A stretch of 64,000 nucleotides of DNA from Rhodobium gokarnense. Lineage in GTDB: Bacteria; Pseudomonadota; Alphaproteobacteria; Rhizobiales; Rhodobiaceae. This document shows positions 53,764-63,649 of this stretch, in pieces. Numbering within the stretch: position 1 is the first letter of the stretch; each line of letters starts with the position of its first letter. The stretch covers positions 149,899-213,898 of the forward strand of contig NZ_JAOQNS010000011.1 of assembly GCF_025961475.1 (NCBI RefSeq), read 5' to 3'. Made by a program: the position numbers and the translations under genes. The notes beneath the pieces are model-generated. The model saw nothing but the letters and a program-made list of their open reading frames with translations, was not told where the DNA came from and made no database searches.

Positions 53764-55206
53764 ATGCAGACCGAACTTTACATGCTCCCCGATCTGGCGC
53801 CGGTTCTCCCGGAGCTGCTTCTGGCGATCGGCGCGCTGGTCCTCGTCCTCATCGGCGCCGTCGCCGGCGAGCGCGCCACCTCCATCGTCACCGGCATCAG
53901 CGCCGCGCTCCTCATCGTCGCCGGCATCGTGCTGGTCACCGTCACGCCGGACGGCGCCAGCTTCCACGGCGCCTTCGTGCTCGACGCCTTCGGCCGCTAT
54001 ATGAAGCTCCTGGCGCTGATCGGCTCCACCTTCGCCATCGTCATGTCGGTGGGCTACGCCAGGGCCGAACGCTTCGAGCGCTTCGAGTACCCGATCCTCA
54101 TCGTGCTCGCGACCCTCGGCATGATGCTGATGATCTCCGCGACCGACCTGATCTCGGTCTATCTCGGCCTGGAACTGCAGAGCCTGGCGCTCTATGTCGT
54201 TGCTGCGATCAACCGGGATTCCGCCAAGGCGACGGAAGCGGGCCTGAAATATTTCGTCCTCGGCGCCCTGTCGTCCGGCATGCTGCTCTACGGCGCGTCG
54301 CTGGTCTACGGCTTCACCGGGCATACCTCGTTTGAAGGCATCGCCCAGGCGATCGCCGGCGAGGGCCGCTCGCTCGGCCTCGTCTTCGGTCTGGTCTTCA
54401 TGCTCGCCGGTTTTGCCTTCAAGGTCTCGGCCGTGCCGTTCCACATGTGGACGCCGGACGTCTATGAGGGCGCGCCGACGCCGGTTACCGCCTTCTTTGC
54501 CGCGGCCCCGAAGATCGCCGCCATGGCGCTGTTTGTCCGCGTCGTCTTCACCGCGTTCGAGCCGGTCGCGGCCGACTGGCAGCAGATCGTCTCCTTCATC
54601 GCGATCCTGTCGATGGTGCTCGGCGCCTTTGCCGCCATCGGCCAGACCAACATCAAGCGGCTGATGGCCTATTCCTCCATCGGCCACATGGGCTATGCGC
54701 TGGTTGGCCTCGCCGCCGGCTCCAAGGCCGGCGTCCAGGGCGTCATCATCTATGTCTCGATCTACCTGGCGATGACGCTGGGCGCCTTCGCCTGCATTCT
54801 CGCCATGCGCCGGCGCGAGGGCATGGTGGAGGACATCAACGAGCTGGCCGGCCTCGGCCGCACAAGGCCGATGATGGCGTTCCTGTTCGCCATGATCCTG
54901 TTCTCGCTCGCCGGCATTCCGCCGCTTGCAGGCTTCTTCGCCAAGTTCTACGTCTTCCTCGCCGCCATCGAGGCCAACCTCTACGCGCTCGCCGTCATCG
55001 GCGTGCTGGCCAGCGTCGTCGGCGCCTATTACTACCTGCGCATCGTCAAGATCATGTATTTCGACGAGCCGTCCGAGGCGTTCGAGCCGATGTATGGCGA
55101 GCTGAAGGTGGTGCTGGGGGCGAGTGGCGTCTTCGTCATCTTCTTCTTCCTCTTCGCCGGGCCCATGGTCGGCGTCGCGGAAACCGCAGCGCGGGCGCTG
55201 TTCTGA
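53764..55206 (+). CDS. nuoN: NADH-quinone oxidoreductase subunit N
   Basis: 480 residues, third antiporter-like subunit. [16 protein letters not shown] with the conserved Glu near residue 137, [20 protein letters not shown] near residue 220 and [15 protein letters not shown] are present. It closes the nuo operon; birA starts 6 bp later and is probably co-transcribed. Confidence 0.97.
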   Translation: MQTELYMLPDLAPVLPELLLAIGALVLVLIGAVAGERATSIVTGISAALLIVAGIVLVTVTPDGASFHGAFVLDAFGRYMKLLALIGSTFAIVMSVGYARAERFERFEYPILIVLATLGMMLMISATDLISVYLGLELQSLALYVVAAINRDSAKATEAGLKYFVLGALSSGMLLYGASLVYGFTGHTSFEGIAQAIAGEGRSLGLVFGLVFMLAGFAFKVSAVPFHMWTPDVYEGAPTPVTAFFAAAPKIAAMALFVRVVFTAFEPVAADWQQIVSFIAILSMVLGAFAAIGQTNIKRLMAYSSIGHMGYALVGLAAGSKAGVQGVIIYVSIYLAMTLGAFACILAMRRREGMVEDINELAGLGRTRPMMAFLFAMILFSLAGIPPLAGFFAKFYVFLAAIEANLYALAVIGVLASVVGAYYYLRIVKIMYFDEPSEAFEPMYGELKVVLGASGVFVIFFFLFAGPMVGVAETAARALF

Positions 55207-55212
55207 CGCCCG

Positions 55213-55989
55213 ATGCCGCAGCATAAGGAGACCAGCTCGGGGATCCGGCGCGACCATCGCGCGCTGGTCGACTCGACCAACGCGGCAGCGCTCGCCGAGG
55301 CCCGCAAGGGCTGGCGCGCGCCGCTCTGGGTCACCGCCGACCGCCAGGAAGTCGGCCGCGGCCGCCAGGGCCGCCACTGGGTGTCCGAACCCGGCAACCT
55401 CTACGCTTCGCTGCTCCTCATCGATCCGGCGCCGCCCCACGCGCTGCCGCAGCTCGGCCTCGTCGCCGCCGTCGCGCTTGCCCGCGCCATCGAGGCCGCC
55501 GGACCGCTGTCCGAACCCGTCGGCCTCAAATGGCCGAACGATGCCATCGTCGCCGGCAAGAAGCTCTCCGGCATGCTGCTGGAAGCGGAGGTCCTCGACG
55601 ACCACAAAACGGCGACCGTCATCGGCATCGGCGTCAACGTCGTCTCCGCGCCGGAGGGGCTCGCCTATCCGACCACCTCGACAGCCTCTCTCGGCGGCGT
55701 TGCCGACCCGGAAGTGCTGTTCGCCGCCCTCGACGTCACCCTTGCCGATGCTCTTTCCGAATGGGCCCGCGGCGAAGGCTTTGCCGACATCCGCCGCCAC
55801 TGGCTGGAGCGCGCCGTCGGCCTCGGCGGACCGCTGAAGGTGCGCCTCGGCGATCGGATGATCACCGGCACGTTCAGGGACCTCGACACCCACGGCCACC
55901 TGATCCTGGAAACGGAAGACGGAACGTCGTCGACGATCGCCGCCGGCGACGTCTTCTTCCCCGACTGGCCGTCCGGCGACGATCGCTGA
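55213..55989 (+). CDS. birA: Biotin--[acetyl-CoA-carboxylase] ligase
   Basis: 258 residues: catalytic and C-terminal domains only, no N-terminal repressor helix-turn-helix. DSTNAAA begins the active site, GRGRQGRHW is the ATP/biotinyl-AMP loop near residue 49, and KWPNDAIVAGKKLSGML near residue 105 is the biotin-binding block. It biotinylates carboxylases such as AccB. Location between nuoN and rnj is a common alphaproteobacterial order. Confidence 0.94.
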   Translation: MPQHKETSSGIRRDHRALVDSTNAAALAEARKGWRAPLWVTADRQEVGRGRQGRHWVSEPGNLYASLLLIDPAPPHALPQLGLVAAVALARAIEAAGPLSEPVGLKWPNDAIVAGKKLSGMLLEAEVLDDHKTATVIGIGVNVVSAPEGLAYPTTSTASLGGVADPEVLFAALDVTLADALSEWARGEGFADIRRHWLERAVGLGGPLKVRLGDRMITGTFRDLDTHGHLILETEDGTSSTIAAGDVFFPDWPSGDDR

Positions 55990-56002
55990 GGACGGACCGC
56001 TG

Positions 56003-57667
56003 ATGGCAGACGACAACGAACTGGTCTTCCTTCCGCTCGGCGGCGTCGGCGAAATCGGCATGAACATGGCGCTCTACGGCTATGGCCCGCCCGACGAGCG
56101 CATCTGGATGATGGTCGACTGCGGCATCACCTTCGCCCATGAGAGCCTGCCCGGCGTCGATGTCGTCTTTCCCGATACGCGCTTCATCGAGGAGGAGCGG
56201 GCGAACCTTGCCGGCATCGTCCTGACCCACGCCCATGAGGACCACTACGGCGCCGTGCTGGAACTCTGGCCGCGGCTGGAAAAGCAGGTGTTCGCGACCC
56301 GCTTCACCGCCGGGCTGCTCGCCGCCAAGGCCGAAGGCATGCAAGGGGCGCCAAAGGTTCCGGTGACGGTGGTGGGGCAGGGCGATCGCGTCACGGTCGG
56401 CCCCTTCGAGGTCGAATATGTGGCGCTCTCCCATTCCATTCCCGAGCCGAATGCACTCGCCATCCGCACCCCGCTCGGCACCGTCCTCCATTCCGGCGAC
56501 TGGAAAATCGATGCCGAGCCCGGCGTCGGCAAGGCGATCGACCTGCCGCGGCTCGCCGAGATCGGCCGGGAAGGGGTCCGCGCCCTCATCTGCGATTCCA
56601 CCAATGCGCTGCGGGAAGGGCGCAGCCGCAGCGAGGCGGAGGTGGCAAAGGCCCTGAAGGACGTCGTTGCCGCCGCTCCCGCGCGCGTCGCGGTGACGCT
56701 GTTCTCTTCCAACGTCGCCCGCATCCGCGCCGTCGGCGAGGCGGCCCGCGCGGCCGGCCGCAGCGTCGTCGTCGTCGGCCGCTCGCTCTGGCGGATGATC
56801 GATGTGGCCAAGGAATGCGGCTATCTCGGTGACCTGACGTTCCTGGAGGAGGAGGCCTATAAGGACCTGCCGCGCCAGAACGTCGTGCTGCTTTGCACCG
56901 GCTCGCAGGGCGAGAACCGCGCCGCGCTCGCCCGCATCGCCGGCGGCGACCACCGGAATATCGACCTCACGAAGGGCGACACGGTGATCTTTTCCTCGCG
57001 CACCATTCCCGGCAACGAGCGCGCCGTGAACACGGTCATCAACCAGCTCTGCGACAAGGGCGTGACCATCGTCACCGACCGCGAGGCGCCGATCCACACC
57101 TCCGGCCATCCGTGCCGCGATGAGCTCCGCGAACTCTACGGGCTCCTGAAGCCCGAGGTCGCCGTGCCGGTCCATGGCGAGGCGCTGCACCTGACACGCC
57201 ATGCGGAGCTCGCCCGCTCCCTCGGCGTCGGCGAGGTGATGCTTGCGGAAAACGGCAAGATGGTCCGCCTCGCGCCGGGGCCGGCGGAGATCGTCGACGA
57301 GGCGCCGGCCGGCGTCCTCTACCGGGACGGCAACCTGATCGTCGACCCGGACGAAAGCGGCGTGCGCGAGCGGCGCAAGCTCTCCTTTGCCGGTGCCGTC
57401 TTCGTCTCGCTGCTGCTCGATACCAAGGGCAATATCATCGCCGATCCCGAGGTCGCCGTCATTGGCCTGCCGGACACCGACGACGTCGGCGAGCCGTTCG
57501 ATGCCATCGTCGTCGATGCCGTGGAGAACGCCATCCACAGCATCCCGCGCTCGCGCCGGCGCGATCCCGACCTCGTCGGCGAGGCCGCCCGCCGGGCCGC
57601 CCGCGCCGCCGTGCTGGAGCGCTGGGGCAAGAAAACCCACGTCGTCGTCATGGCCAGCGTCGTTTGA
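56003..57667 (+). CDS. rnj: Ribonuclease J
   Basis: 554 residues of the metallo-beta-lactamase/beta-CASP family, an exo- and endoribonuclease for rRNA and mRNA processing. The zinc motif HAHEDHYG is near residue 75, SHSIPEPNAL and SGDWKID supply further ligands, and SGHPCRDELRELYGLLKPEVAVPVHGE carries the beta-CASP motifs. It starts 13 bp after birA. Three hairpins follow the stop codon. Confidence 0.95.
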   Translation: MADDNELVFLPLGGVGEIGMNMALYGYGPPDERIWMMVDCGITFAHESLPGVDVVFPDTRFIEEERANLAGIVLTHAHEDHYGAVLELWPRLEKQVFATRFTAGLLAAKAEGMQGAPKVPVTVVGQGDRVTVGPFEVEYVALSHSIPEPNALAIRTPLGTVLHSGDWKIDAEPGVGKAIDLPRLAEIGREGVRALICDSTNALREGRSRSEAEVAKALKDVVAAAPARVAVTLFSSNVARIRAVGEAARAAGRSVVVVGRSLWRMIDVAKECGYLGDLTFLEEEAYKDLPRQNVVLLCTGSQGENRAALARIAGGDHRNIDLTKGDTVIFSSRTIPGNERAVNTVINQLCDKGVTIVTDREAPIHTSGHPCRDELRELYGLLKPEVAVPVHGEALHLTRHAELARSLGVGEVMLAENGKMVRLAPGPAEIVDEAPAGVLYRDGNLIVDPDESGVRERRKLSFAGAVFVSLLLDTKGNIIADPEVAVIGLPDTDDVGEPFDAIVVDAVENAIHSIPRSRRRDPDLVGEAARRAARAAVLERWGKKTHVVVMASVV

Positions 57668-57689
57668 GGCACAAGTAGTCGGACCGGAT

Positions 57690-57781
57690 GCGACGCCGTC
57701 AGGCGTCGCAAGCCCGCCTCAAGTCGGGTCTTGCCCGACTTGCGGAGTTTGGGTGTTCAACGCGGAAATATCCGCGTTGAA
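57690..57781. other. Three consecutive hairpins after rnj
   Basis: GCGACGCC/GGCGTCGC (57690-57709), AAGTCGGG/CCCGACTT (57721-57741) and TTCAACGCGGA/TCCGCGTTGAA (57756-57781) are perfect inverted repeats in the 251-bp gap between rnj and the epimerase gene. None has a U-run. They may stabilise the rnj mRNA 3' end or terminate transcription with Rho. Confidence 0.5.
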
Positions 57782-57918
57782 TGCGCCGGCGCCAGTGCGC
57801 CGAAAAGCCTGCGTGGCGTCTGAACGCACGGATAGACTCCACCGATCGGAGCATTTGCGGAGCGGGGCGGATGCACTAGAACGATGGAAACGGTGGAAAC
57901 GATGAGGAGTTGAAGGAC

Positions 57919-58323
57919 ATGATCGGACGTCTGAACCATGTGGCGATCGCCGTTTCCGACATCGATGCGGCGACCGCGGTCTATCGCGATACGCTCGGCG
58001 GTACGGTGTCGGACAAGGTGCCGCAGCCGGACCACGGCGTCACCACGGTCTTCGTGGAGCTTCCGAACACCAAGATCGAGCTGCTGGAGCCCCTCGGCGA
58101 GGGCTCGCCGATCCAGAACTTCCTCGACCGCAACCCGACCGGCGGCATCCATCACCTGTGCTACGAGGTCGACGACATCATCGCCGCCCGCGACCATTTG
58201 AAGGCCGAAGGCGCGCGCGTCCTCGGCAACGGCGATCCGAAGATCGGCGCCCACGGCAAGCGGGTGCTGTTCCTCCACCCCAAGGACTTCTGCGGCACCC
58301 TTGTCGAGCTGGAAGAAGCCTGA
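57919..58323 (+). CDS. mce: Methylmalonyl-CoA epimerase
   Basis: 134 residues of the vicinal-oxygen-chelate fold. Metal ligands are in LNHVAIAVSDI (His), GGIHHLCYEVDD (His) and CGTLVELEE (Glu). It interconverts (S)- and (R)-methylmalonyl-CoA in propionate metabolism. ATG 57919 with GAGGAG nine bases upstream is preferred to an in-frame TTG at 57910. The next gene starts 6 bp after the stop. Confidence 0.92.
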   Translation: MIGRLNHVAIAVSDIDAATAVYRDTLGGTVSDKVPQPDHGVTTVFVELPNTKIELLEPLGEGSPIQNFLDRNPTGGIHHLCYEVDDIIAARDHLKAEGARVLGNGDPKIGAHGKRVLFLHPKDFCGTLVELEEA

Positions 58324-58329
58324 TCGGCG

Positions 58330-58590
58330 ATGTCGATCTGGAGCGCGCTCGCGATCTATTTCATCATCTGGTGGGTGGTGCTGTTCGCCGTCCTGCCCTG
58401 GGGCGTACGCACCCAGGCGGAGGAGGACGACATCGCGCCCGGCACGGCGCCGAGCGCGCCGGCCCGCCCGATGCTGATCCGCAAGTTTCTAGCCACGACG
58501 GTCGTTGCCGGAGTGATTTTCGCCGGCCTTTACGCCCTTTGGGCAGCCGGCTACCGAATCGACGACATCCCGATGCCTGGTCCGCGATAG
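58330..58590 (+). CDS. DUF1467-family membrane protein
   Basis: 86 residues with two membrane helices (about residues 6-24 and 53-72) joined by an acidic-to-proline-rich loop (TQAEEDDIAPGTAPSAPARP). VVLFAVLPWGVRTQ is the family hallmark. Function is unknown. It is conserved beside mce and proS in alphaproteobacteria from general knowledge. 6 bp after mce, probably one transcript. Confidence 0.85.
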   Translation: MSIWSALAIYFIIWWVVLFAVLPWGVRTQAEEDDIAPGTAPSAPARPMLIRKFLATTVVAGVIFAGLYALWAAGYRIDDIPMPGPR

Positions 58591-58849
58591 GACTCAGAAG
58601 GGGTATGCCAGGCTCCGGTACGGGGCTTCGCTGCGTCCGCACGATGCGACCCGTCTGATCCCGATTTCAAACCCGCCGACGGCGGATGCGTTCCGCAAAT
58701 GCGCATCTGCCAGGCCGGGCAGGGTGCCCGGACGCACACCTCGTCCCGCCCGCACGTGCCGTGGCTACGTCGCGGGAATAACTACGGTGTTGAAAGATAA
58801 ATGACTTTTTTGGTGGCAGGGACGGCGCGCTTGCGAGAGGCATCGGCAG

Positions 58850-58884
58850 CAAAAAAATAAGCAAGGCCTTGTGAGCCTTGCTTA
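58850..58884 (-). terminator. Intrinsic terminator on the minus strand
   Basis: Read on the minus strand, TAAGCAAGGC and GCCTTGCTTA form a perfect 10-bp stem with a 7-base loop (TCACAAG), followed by TTTTTTT. It is one of the strongest terminators in the window, yet no annotated gene points into it. Confidence 0.88.
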
Positions 58885-59121
58885 CCAGAGTTACGCGTCT
58901 AAACTCCCGTAGCTCTTTTACAGGAAATCAGGGATCTCCTGCGTTTGAGCGGCTGCGACCCTGAGGTGCGCCAGGGAGTCCTTCCTCCCAAGACTCAGAC
59001 CGCGATGCCTCGTTAGGATCATCCACTTAGAGCGGCGATCCCTTGTATTTATCCTATAAGAGTAACCCATCGAAATCGGTTTGTCATCATTTTGTGCACC
59101 TGTCGCCGCAAATTTGATCAT
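58885..59121 (-). ncRNA. Candidate small RNA or small-protein transcript ending at the minus-strand terminator
   Basis: The 240 bp upstream of the terminator are less GC-rich than neighbouring genes and contain a minus-strand frame of 67 codons (ATG 59121, or 50 codons from ATG 59070, stop at 58918). Its codons include ATA, CTA and AGG, rare in this window, and neither start has a ribosome site. The peptide end AAAQTQEIPDFL and its basic middle match nothing I know. It does not resemble tmRNA, 6S, SRP or RNase P RNA. The precise 5' end is unknown. Confidence 0.4.
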
Positions 59122-59290
59122 ATTTTCTGGGAGAGGTGCCGGCCGTCTCGGGAAAAGGTTAATTTCCGCAGCTTCAGGATCCGGCGCGACGGCGCGCCTC
59201 TGTGCAAGGGCTTGTAATTTCCACCCGCATCCGGTTTGACTTCCCACGCGTTTTCCAAACGCCCGATTCCCGAATAAGCGAGCTCCTCCC

Positions 59291-60625
59291 ATGCGATTGT
59301 CCCGGTATTTCCTGCCGATTTTGAAAGAGACCCCGAAAGAGGCGGAGATCGTTTCGCACCGTTTGATGCTGCGCGCGGGCATGATGCGTCAGCAAGCCGC
59401 GGGCATCTATTCCTGGCTGCCGCTCGGCCTGAAGGTGCTCAGGAAGATCGAGGGCATCGTGCGCGAGGAGCAGAACCGCGCCGGCGCGCTGGAAATGCTG
59501 ATGCCGACCGTGCAGCCGGCGGATCTGTGGATCGAAAGCGGCCGCTACGACGATTACGGCAAGGAGATGCTGCGCATCCGCGACCGGCACGATCGCTCCA
59601 TGCTCTACGGCCCGACGAACGAGGAGATGATCACCGAGATCTTCCGCTCCTATGTGCGCTCGTTCCGCGACCTGCCGCTCAACCTCTACCACATCCAGTG
59701 GAAGTTCCGCGACGAGGTGCGCCCGCGCTTCGGCGTCATGCGCGGCCGCGAATTCTTCATGAAGGACGCCTATTCCTTCGACCTCGACATGGAGAGCGCC
59801 CGGCGCGCCTACCACCGCATGTTCGTGGCGTATCTCAGGACCTTCGCCCGCCTCGGCATGCAGGCGATCCCGATGAAGGCGGATTCCGGCCCGATCGGCG
59901 GCGACATGAGCCACGAGTTCATTGTCCTTGCCTCGACCGGCGAGAGCGGCGTCTTCTGCCACAAGGACCTTCTCGACATGCCGGTGCCGGGCGAGGACGT
60001 CGACTTCGACAGCGACCTGTCACCGATCGTCGATGCCTGGACCTCGCTCTACGCCGCCACCGACGAAAAGCACGACGAGGCGGCCTTTGCCGCCGTGCCC
60101 GAGGACCGGCGCATCGCCGCCCGCGGCATCGAGGTCGGCCACATCTTCTATTTCGGCACCAAATATTCCGATCCCATGAACGCCAAGGTGACGACGGCCG
60201 ACGGCCAGAACGTCCCCGTTCATATGGGCTCCTACGGCATCGGCGTATCGCGCCTCGTCGGCGCCATCATTGAGGCGAGCCACGACGACAACGGCATCAT
60301 CTGGCCGGCGTCCGTCGCCCCGTTCGATGCCGCCGTCGTCAACCTGAAGCAGGGCGACGACGCCACCGATGCCATGTGCGAGCGCCTCTATGGCGAGATG
60401 CGCAATGCCGGATTCGATGCGCTCTATGACGACACCGACCAGCGCGCCGGCGCCAAGTTCGCCACCATGGATCTCATCGGCGTTCCCTGGCAGGTCGTCG
60501 TCGGGCCGAAGGGACTGGCGTCCGGCGAGGTGGAGCTGAAGAACCGGGCGACCGGCGAGCGCGTCTCGCTGACGCCGGAGGCCGCTATGAACCGCCTTGA
60601 AGCGGAGGCAAGGGGCGCATCGTGA
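59291..60625 (+). CDS. proS: Prolyl-tRNA synthetase
   Basis: 444 residues, the short alphaproteobacterial ProS without the editing insertion found in E. coli ProS. Class II motifs are visible: motif 1 in the [18 protein letters not shown] region, motif 2 [21 protein letters not shown] near residue 139, and motif 3 [13 protein letters not shown] near residue 316. It charges tRNA-Pro. The lolC start overlaps its stop (GTGA). Confidence 0.96.
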   Translation: MRLSRYFLPILKETPKEAEIVSHRLMLRAGMMRQQAAGIYSWLPLGLKVLRKIEGIVREEQNRAGALEMLMPTVQPADLWIESGRYDDYGKEMLRIRDRHDRSMLYGPTNEEMITEIFRSYVRSFRDLPLNLYHIQWKFRDEVRPRFGVMRGREFFMKDAYSFDLDMESARRAYHRMFVAYLRTFARLGMQAIPMKADSGPIGGDMSHEFIVLASTGESGVFCHKDLLDMPVPGEDVDFDSDLSPIVDAWTSLYAATDEKHDEAAFAAVPEDRRIAARGIEVGHIFYFGTKYSDPMNAKVTTADGQNVPVHMGSYGIGVSRLVGAIIEASHDDNGIIWPASVAPFDAAVVNLKQGDDATDAMCERLYGEMRNAGFDALYDDTDQRAGAKFATMDLIGVPWQVVVGPKGLASGEVELKNRATGERVSLTPEAAMNRLEAEARGAS

Positions 60626-61929
60626 CGGAAACCGGCGCCACCGCCGCCACTGAAGCCGCTGCCGCGCCGCCGGGCGCCACGCGCCCCTTTGCGGCCTTTG
60701 AGTGGATGCTGGCCTGGCGCTATCTGCGCGCCCGCCGCCGCGAGGCGTTCATCTCCGTCATCGCCGGCTTTTCCTTCTTTGGCATCATGCTGGGCGTCGC
60801 CACCCTGATCATCGTCATGGCGGTGATGAACGGGTTCCGCACCGAACTCCTCGACAAGATCCTCGGCGTCAACGGCCATTTCCTCGTCCAGCCGATCGAC
60901 GGTGAACTGACCGACTATGCCGACGTCACCGCCCGGCTCGACATGGTCGACGGGGTGGTCTTTTCCATGCCCTATGTGGAGGGCCAGGCGCTCGTCTCCG
61001 GCCCCGCCGGCGCCTTCGGCGCGCTGGTCCGCGGCGTGCGCCAGGTCGATCTGGAACGGCTGCCGCTCGTCGGCGGCACGGTGATCGCCGGCTCGCTGGA
61101 GAATTTCGACACTGGCAAGGGCATTGCCGTCGGCGCCCGGCTCGCCCGCTCCATGGGCGTTGCCGTCGGCGACCAGGTGACCATCGTCACCCCGCGCGGC
61201 AACGCCACACCGCTCGGCGTCACGCCGCGGGTCAAGGCCTATCCCGTCGCCGCCGTCTTCGAGGTCGGCATGTCGGAATACGACAACACCCTCGTCTTCA
61301 TGCCGTTCGCCCAGGCCCAGCTCTACTTCAACCAGGAGGGCCGGGCGACCGCGATCGACATCTTCGTCGACGACCCGGACGCCGTCGGCGAGATGCGCCC
61401 GACCGTGGAAAAGGCGGCCGGCCGGCCGACCTTCATCGTCGACTGGCGCCAGCGCAACACCACCTTCTTTTCCGCCCTTGAGGTGGAGCGCAACGTGATG
61501 TTCCTGATCCTGACGCTGATCGTGCTCGTTGCCGCGCTCAACATCATCTCCGGCCTCATCATGCTGGTGAAGGACAAGGGCAGCGACATCGCCATCCTGC
61601 GCACGATGGGCGCCACCAGAGGCGCCATCATGCGCGTCTTCTTCATCACAGGCGCGGCCATCGGCACGCTCGGCACGCTCGCCGGCTTCCTGCTCGGCGT
61701 CGTCGTCTGCGCCAACATCGAATCGATCCGCCAGTTCACCGCCTGGCTGACCAGCACGGAGCTGTTCTCGCCGGAGCTCTATTTCCTCGCCGAGATGCCG
61801 GCCGACATGGACAATGGCGAGACGGTCACGGTCGTCGTCATGGCGCTGGTGCTCTGCTTCCTGGCAACCCTCTATCCGGCCTGGCGCGCCGCCCGCCTCG
61901 ATCCCGTCGAAGCGCTTCGCTACGAGTAG
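60622..61929 (+). CDS. lolC: Lipoprotein-releasing ABC transporter permease (LolC/LolE family)
   Basis: 435 residues. FsxX permease with one N-terminal helix ([21 protein letters not shown] near residue 42), a large periplasmic domain and three C-terminal helices. [28 protein letters not shown] near residue 306 is the LolC/E signature contacting the ATPase. It extracts lipoproteins from the inner membrane. GTG start at 60622 overlaps the proS stop. Alphaproteobacteria use one LolF-like permease as a homodimer, which may apply here. Confidence 0.93.
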   Translation: MTETGATAATEAAAAPPGATRPFAAFEWMLAWRYLRARRREAFISVIAGFSFFGIMLGVATLIIVMAVMNGFRTELLDKILGVNGHFLVQPIDGELTDYADVTARLDMVDGVVFSMPYVEGQALVSGPAGAFGALVRGVRQVDLERLPLVGGTVIAGSLENFDTGKGIAVGARLARSMGVAVGDQVTIVTPRGNATPLGVTPRVKAYPVAAVFEVGMSEYDNTLVFMPFAQAQLYFNQEGRATAIDIFVDDPDAVGEMRPTVEKAAGRPTFIVDWRQRNTTFFSALEVERNVMFLILTLIVLVAALNIISGLIMLVKDKGSDIAILRTMGATRGAIMRVFFITGAAIGTLGTLAGFLLGVVVCANIESIRQFTAWLTSTELFSPELYFLAEMPADMDNGETVTVVVMALVLCFLATLYPAWRAARLDPVEALRYE

Positions 61930-61932
61930 GCG

Positions 61933-62637
61933 ATGACCGACACAGCCCCCTTTGCCGACCGGCCGCCGACCTTGCAGCTTTCCGGCGTTCAGCGCACCTA
62001 TCGCGAAGGCGAGGGGCGGCTCGACGTCCTCACCGGGGCCGACCTTGAGATCGCCGCCGGCGAACTGGTCGCGCTGGTCGCCCCGTCCGGCGCCGGCAAG
62101 TCGACGCTTCTGCACATCGCCGGTCTTCTGGAGCGGCCCGACGAGGGCGAGGTCTATATCAACGGCACCGCCTGCGGCTCCTTGCGCGATGCCGACCGCA
62201 CCCGCATCCGCCGCCTCGACATCGGCTTCGTCTACCAGTTTCACCATCTGCTGCCGGAGTTCACGGCGGTCGAGAATCTCGTCCTGCCGCAGATGATCTG
62301 CGGCCTGTCGCGCGCCGAAGCGGCGACCCGGGCCGAACAGCTTCTCGCCTATATGCGGCTGAAGGATCGCGGCGACCATCGTCCGGCCGAGCTTTCCGGC
62401 GGCGAGCGCCAGCGGGTGGCGATCGCCCGCGCGGTCGTCAATGCGCCGCGGCTGGTGCTGGCCGATGAGCCGACCGGCAACCTCGACCCGCGCACCTCGG
62501 CCCATGTCTTCGACGCGCTGGCCGCCCTTGTCCGTGCCACCGGCCTTGCCGCGTTGATCGCCACCCATAACCTGGAGCTCGCCGGCCGCATGGACCGGCG
62601 CATCACGCTCCAGGAGGGAAGGGTGGTCGAGATCTAG
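61933..62637 (+). CDS. lolD: Lipoprotein-releasing ABC transporter ATP-binding protein
   Basis: 234 residues. Walker [13 protein letters not shown] near residue 54, Q-loop [13 protein letters not shown], signature [14 protein letters not shown] near residue 154 and Walker [13 protein letters not shown] are all intact. It powers the LolC-type permease encoded 3 bp upstream. The stop is at 62637, 25 bp before the end of the convergent diguanylate cyclase. Confidence 0.96.
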   Translation: MTDTAPFADRPPTLQLSGVQRTYREGEGRLDVLTGADLEIAAGELVALVAPSGAGKSTLLHIAGLLERPDEGEVYINGTACGSLRDADRTRIRRLDIGFVYQFHHLLPEFTAVENLVLPQMICGLSRAEAATRAEQLLAYMRLKDRGDHRPAELSGGERQRVAIARAVVNAPRLVLADEPTGNLDPRTSAHVFDALAALVRATGLAALIATHNLELAGRMDRRITLQEGRVVEI

Positions 62638-62662
62638 TCCTGGGCAGTGTGGCCGGCGGGGC

Positions 62663-63649
62663 CTATCCCGTTGCCGCCCGTGTCGGCGCCAGCAGCATGG
62701 TGCTGACGACCCGGTTCCGGCCCTCGCTCTTGGCCTTGTAGAGCGCATTGTCGGCGGCCATCAGGAGGCCTTCCGGCGTGCACATCGTGCCGCCGCTGCG
62801 GGCGAGCACCGTGGCCACCCCGATGCTGGCGGTAACCAAGCCTTTGCCGGACGTATTGTCCTCGTTCGGCAGGCCCAGATCCTCGATCGCCTTGCGCACA
62901 TGCTCGGCGACCGCGATGGCGTCGGCGGAGCCCGTGTCCGGCAGGATCACGGCAAGTTCCTCGCCGCCATAGCGCGCCGCAAGATCGCGCCGCCGCCGCG
63001 CCCCGGCCTTGACCAGCGTCGCCGAAACGGTCCGCAGGCAGTCGTCGCCGACCTGGTGGCCGTAGCGATCGTTGAGGCCCTTGAACCGGTCGAGGTCGAG
63101 CAGCAGCAGCGACAGCTGGCTGCCCGAGCGCAGCGCATTCCGCCAGGACCCTTCCAGCGCCTCGTCGAAGGAGCGCCGGTTGGCGAGGCCCGTCAGGACG
63201 TCGGTCGCGGCGAGCTGGCGCACCTCCTGCTCTTCAAGCTTCTCGCAGGTCACGTCGCGCAGCGTCAGGACGATGTTGAGTTCCTTGCCGGCGCCGGCGT
63301 CCTTGATGACGTGGGCGCAGCCGTCCAGCCATTTCAGGGTTCCGTCCTTGGCAACGGTCCGGAACGTCTTGCGGGAGCTGGAAATCTCTCCCCTCAGGAT
63401 CCGTTCGCCGCGGTCCACCAGCCAGAACATTTCGTCTTTCACGGCGAGGCGTTCCGGGTGTTCCCGCATCTCTTCCGGCGTCCATCCGAGGACCGCAGTA
63501 ACCGAGGGCGAGACGTAAATCAATCTGTGGTCGCTGCCAACCTGGACAACAATATCCATGCTCGACTCGACCAATGCGCGAAAATCGACGGAAGACCGAT
63601 GTCGTAAAAAACGCCTCAATACTTCCGAGAAATTGGCGAGAGGGTGCAT
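62663..63649 (-). CDS. PAS-GGDEF diguanylate cyclase
   Basis: 328 residues, no membrane helix or signal. A PAS domain covers about residues 25-130 (DIVVQVGSDHRLIYVSPSVTAVLGW). The GGDEF domain covers about residues 150-315 with TDVLTGLANRRSFDE, LLLDLDRFKGLND and the active-site loop as GGEEL, an active variant. RRRD just before it is an RxxD inhibitory site, so product feedback is expected. It makes cyclic di-GMP from GTP in response to an unknown PAS signal. ATG 63649 has a poor ribosome site. Confidence 0.92.
   Translation of the reverse strand: MHPLANFSEVLRRFLRHRSSVDFRALVESSMDIVVQVGSDHRLIYVSPSVTAVLGWTPEEMREHPERLAVKDEMFWLVDRGERILRGEISSSRKTFRTVAKDGTLKWLDGCAHVIKDAGAGKELNIVLTLRDVTCEKLEEQEVRQLAATDVLTGLANRRSFDEALEGSWRNALRSGSQLSLLLLDLDRFKGLNDRYGHQVGDDCLRTVSATLVKAGARRRRDLAARYGGEELAVILPDTGSADAIAVAEHVRKAIEDLGLPNEDNTSGKGLVTASIGVATVLARSGGTMCTPEGLLMAADNALYKAKSEGRNRVVSTMLLAPTRAATG

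Larger units (their letters stand above)
58591..59290. other. 700-bp gap between the DUF1467 gene and proS
   Basis: No well-supported protein gene. The left 260 bp show only short chance frames. The centre has a minus-strand intrinsic terminator (58850-58884) preceded on that strand by AT-richer sequence that may be a small RNA or small-protein gene. The right end must hold the proS promoter; TTGACT at 59235 is a candidate -35 with no clear -10. Confidence 0.5.

Noticed and set aside
58885..59121. tmRNA, 6S, SRP or RNase P RNA
   Set aside because: None of their diagnostic sequence blocks is present on either strand.
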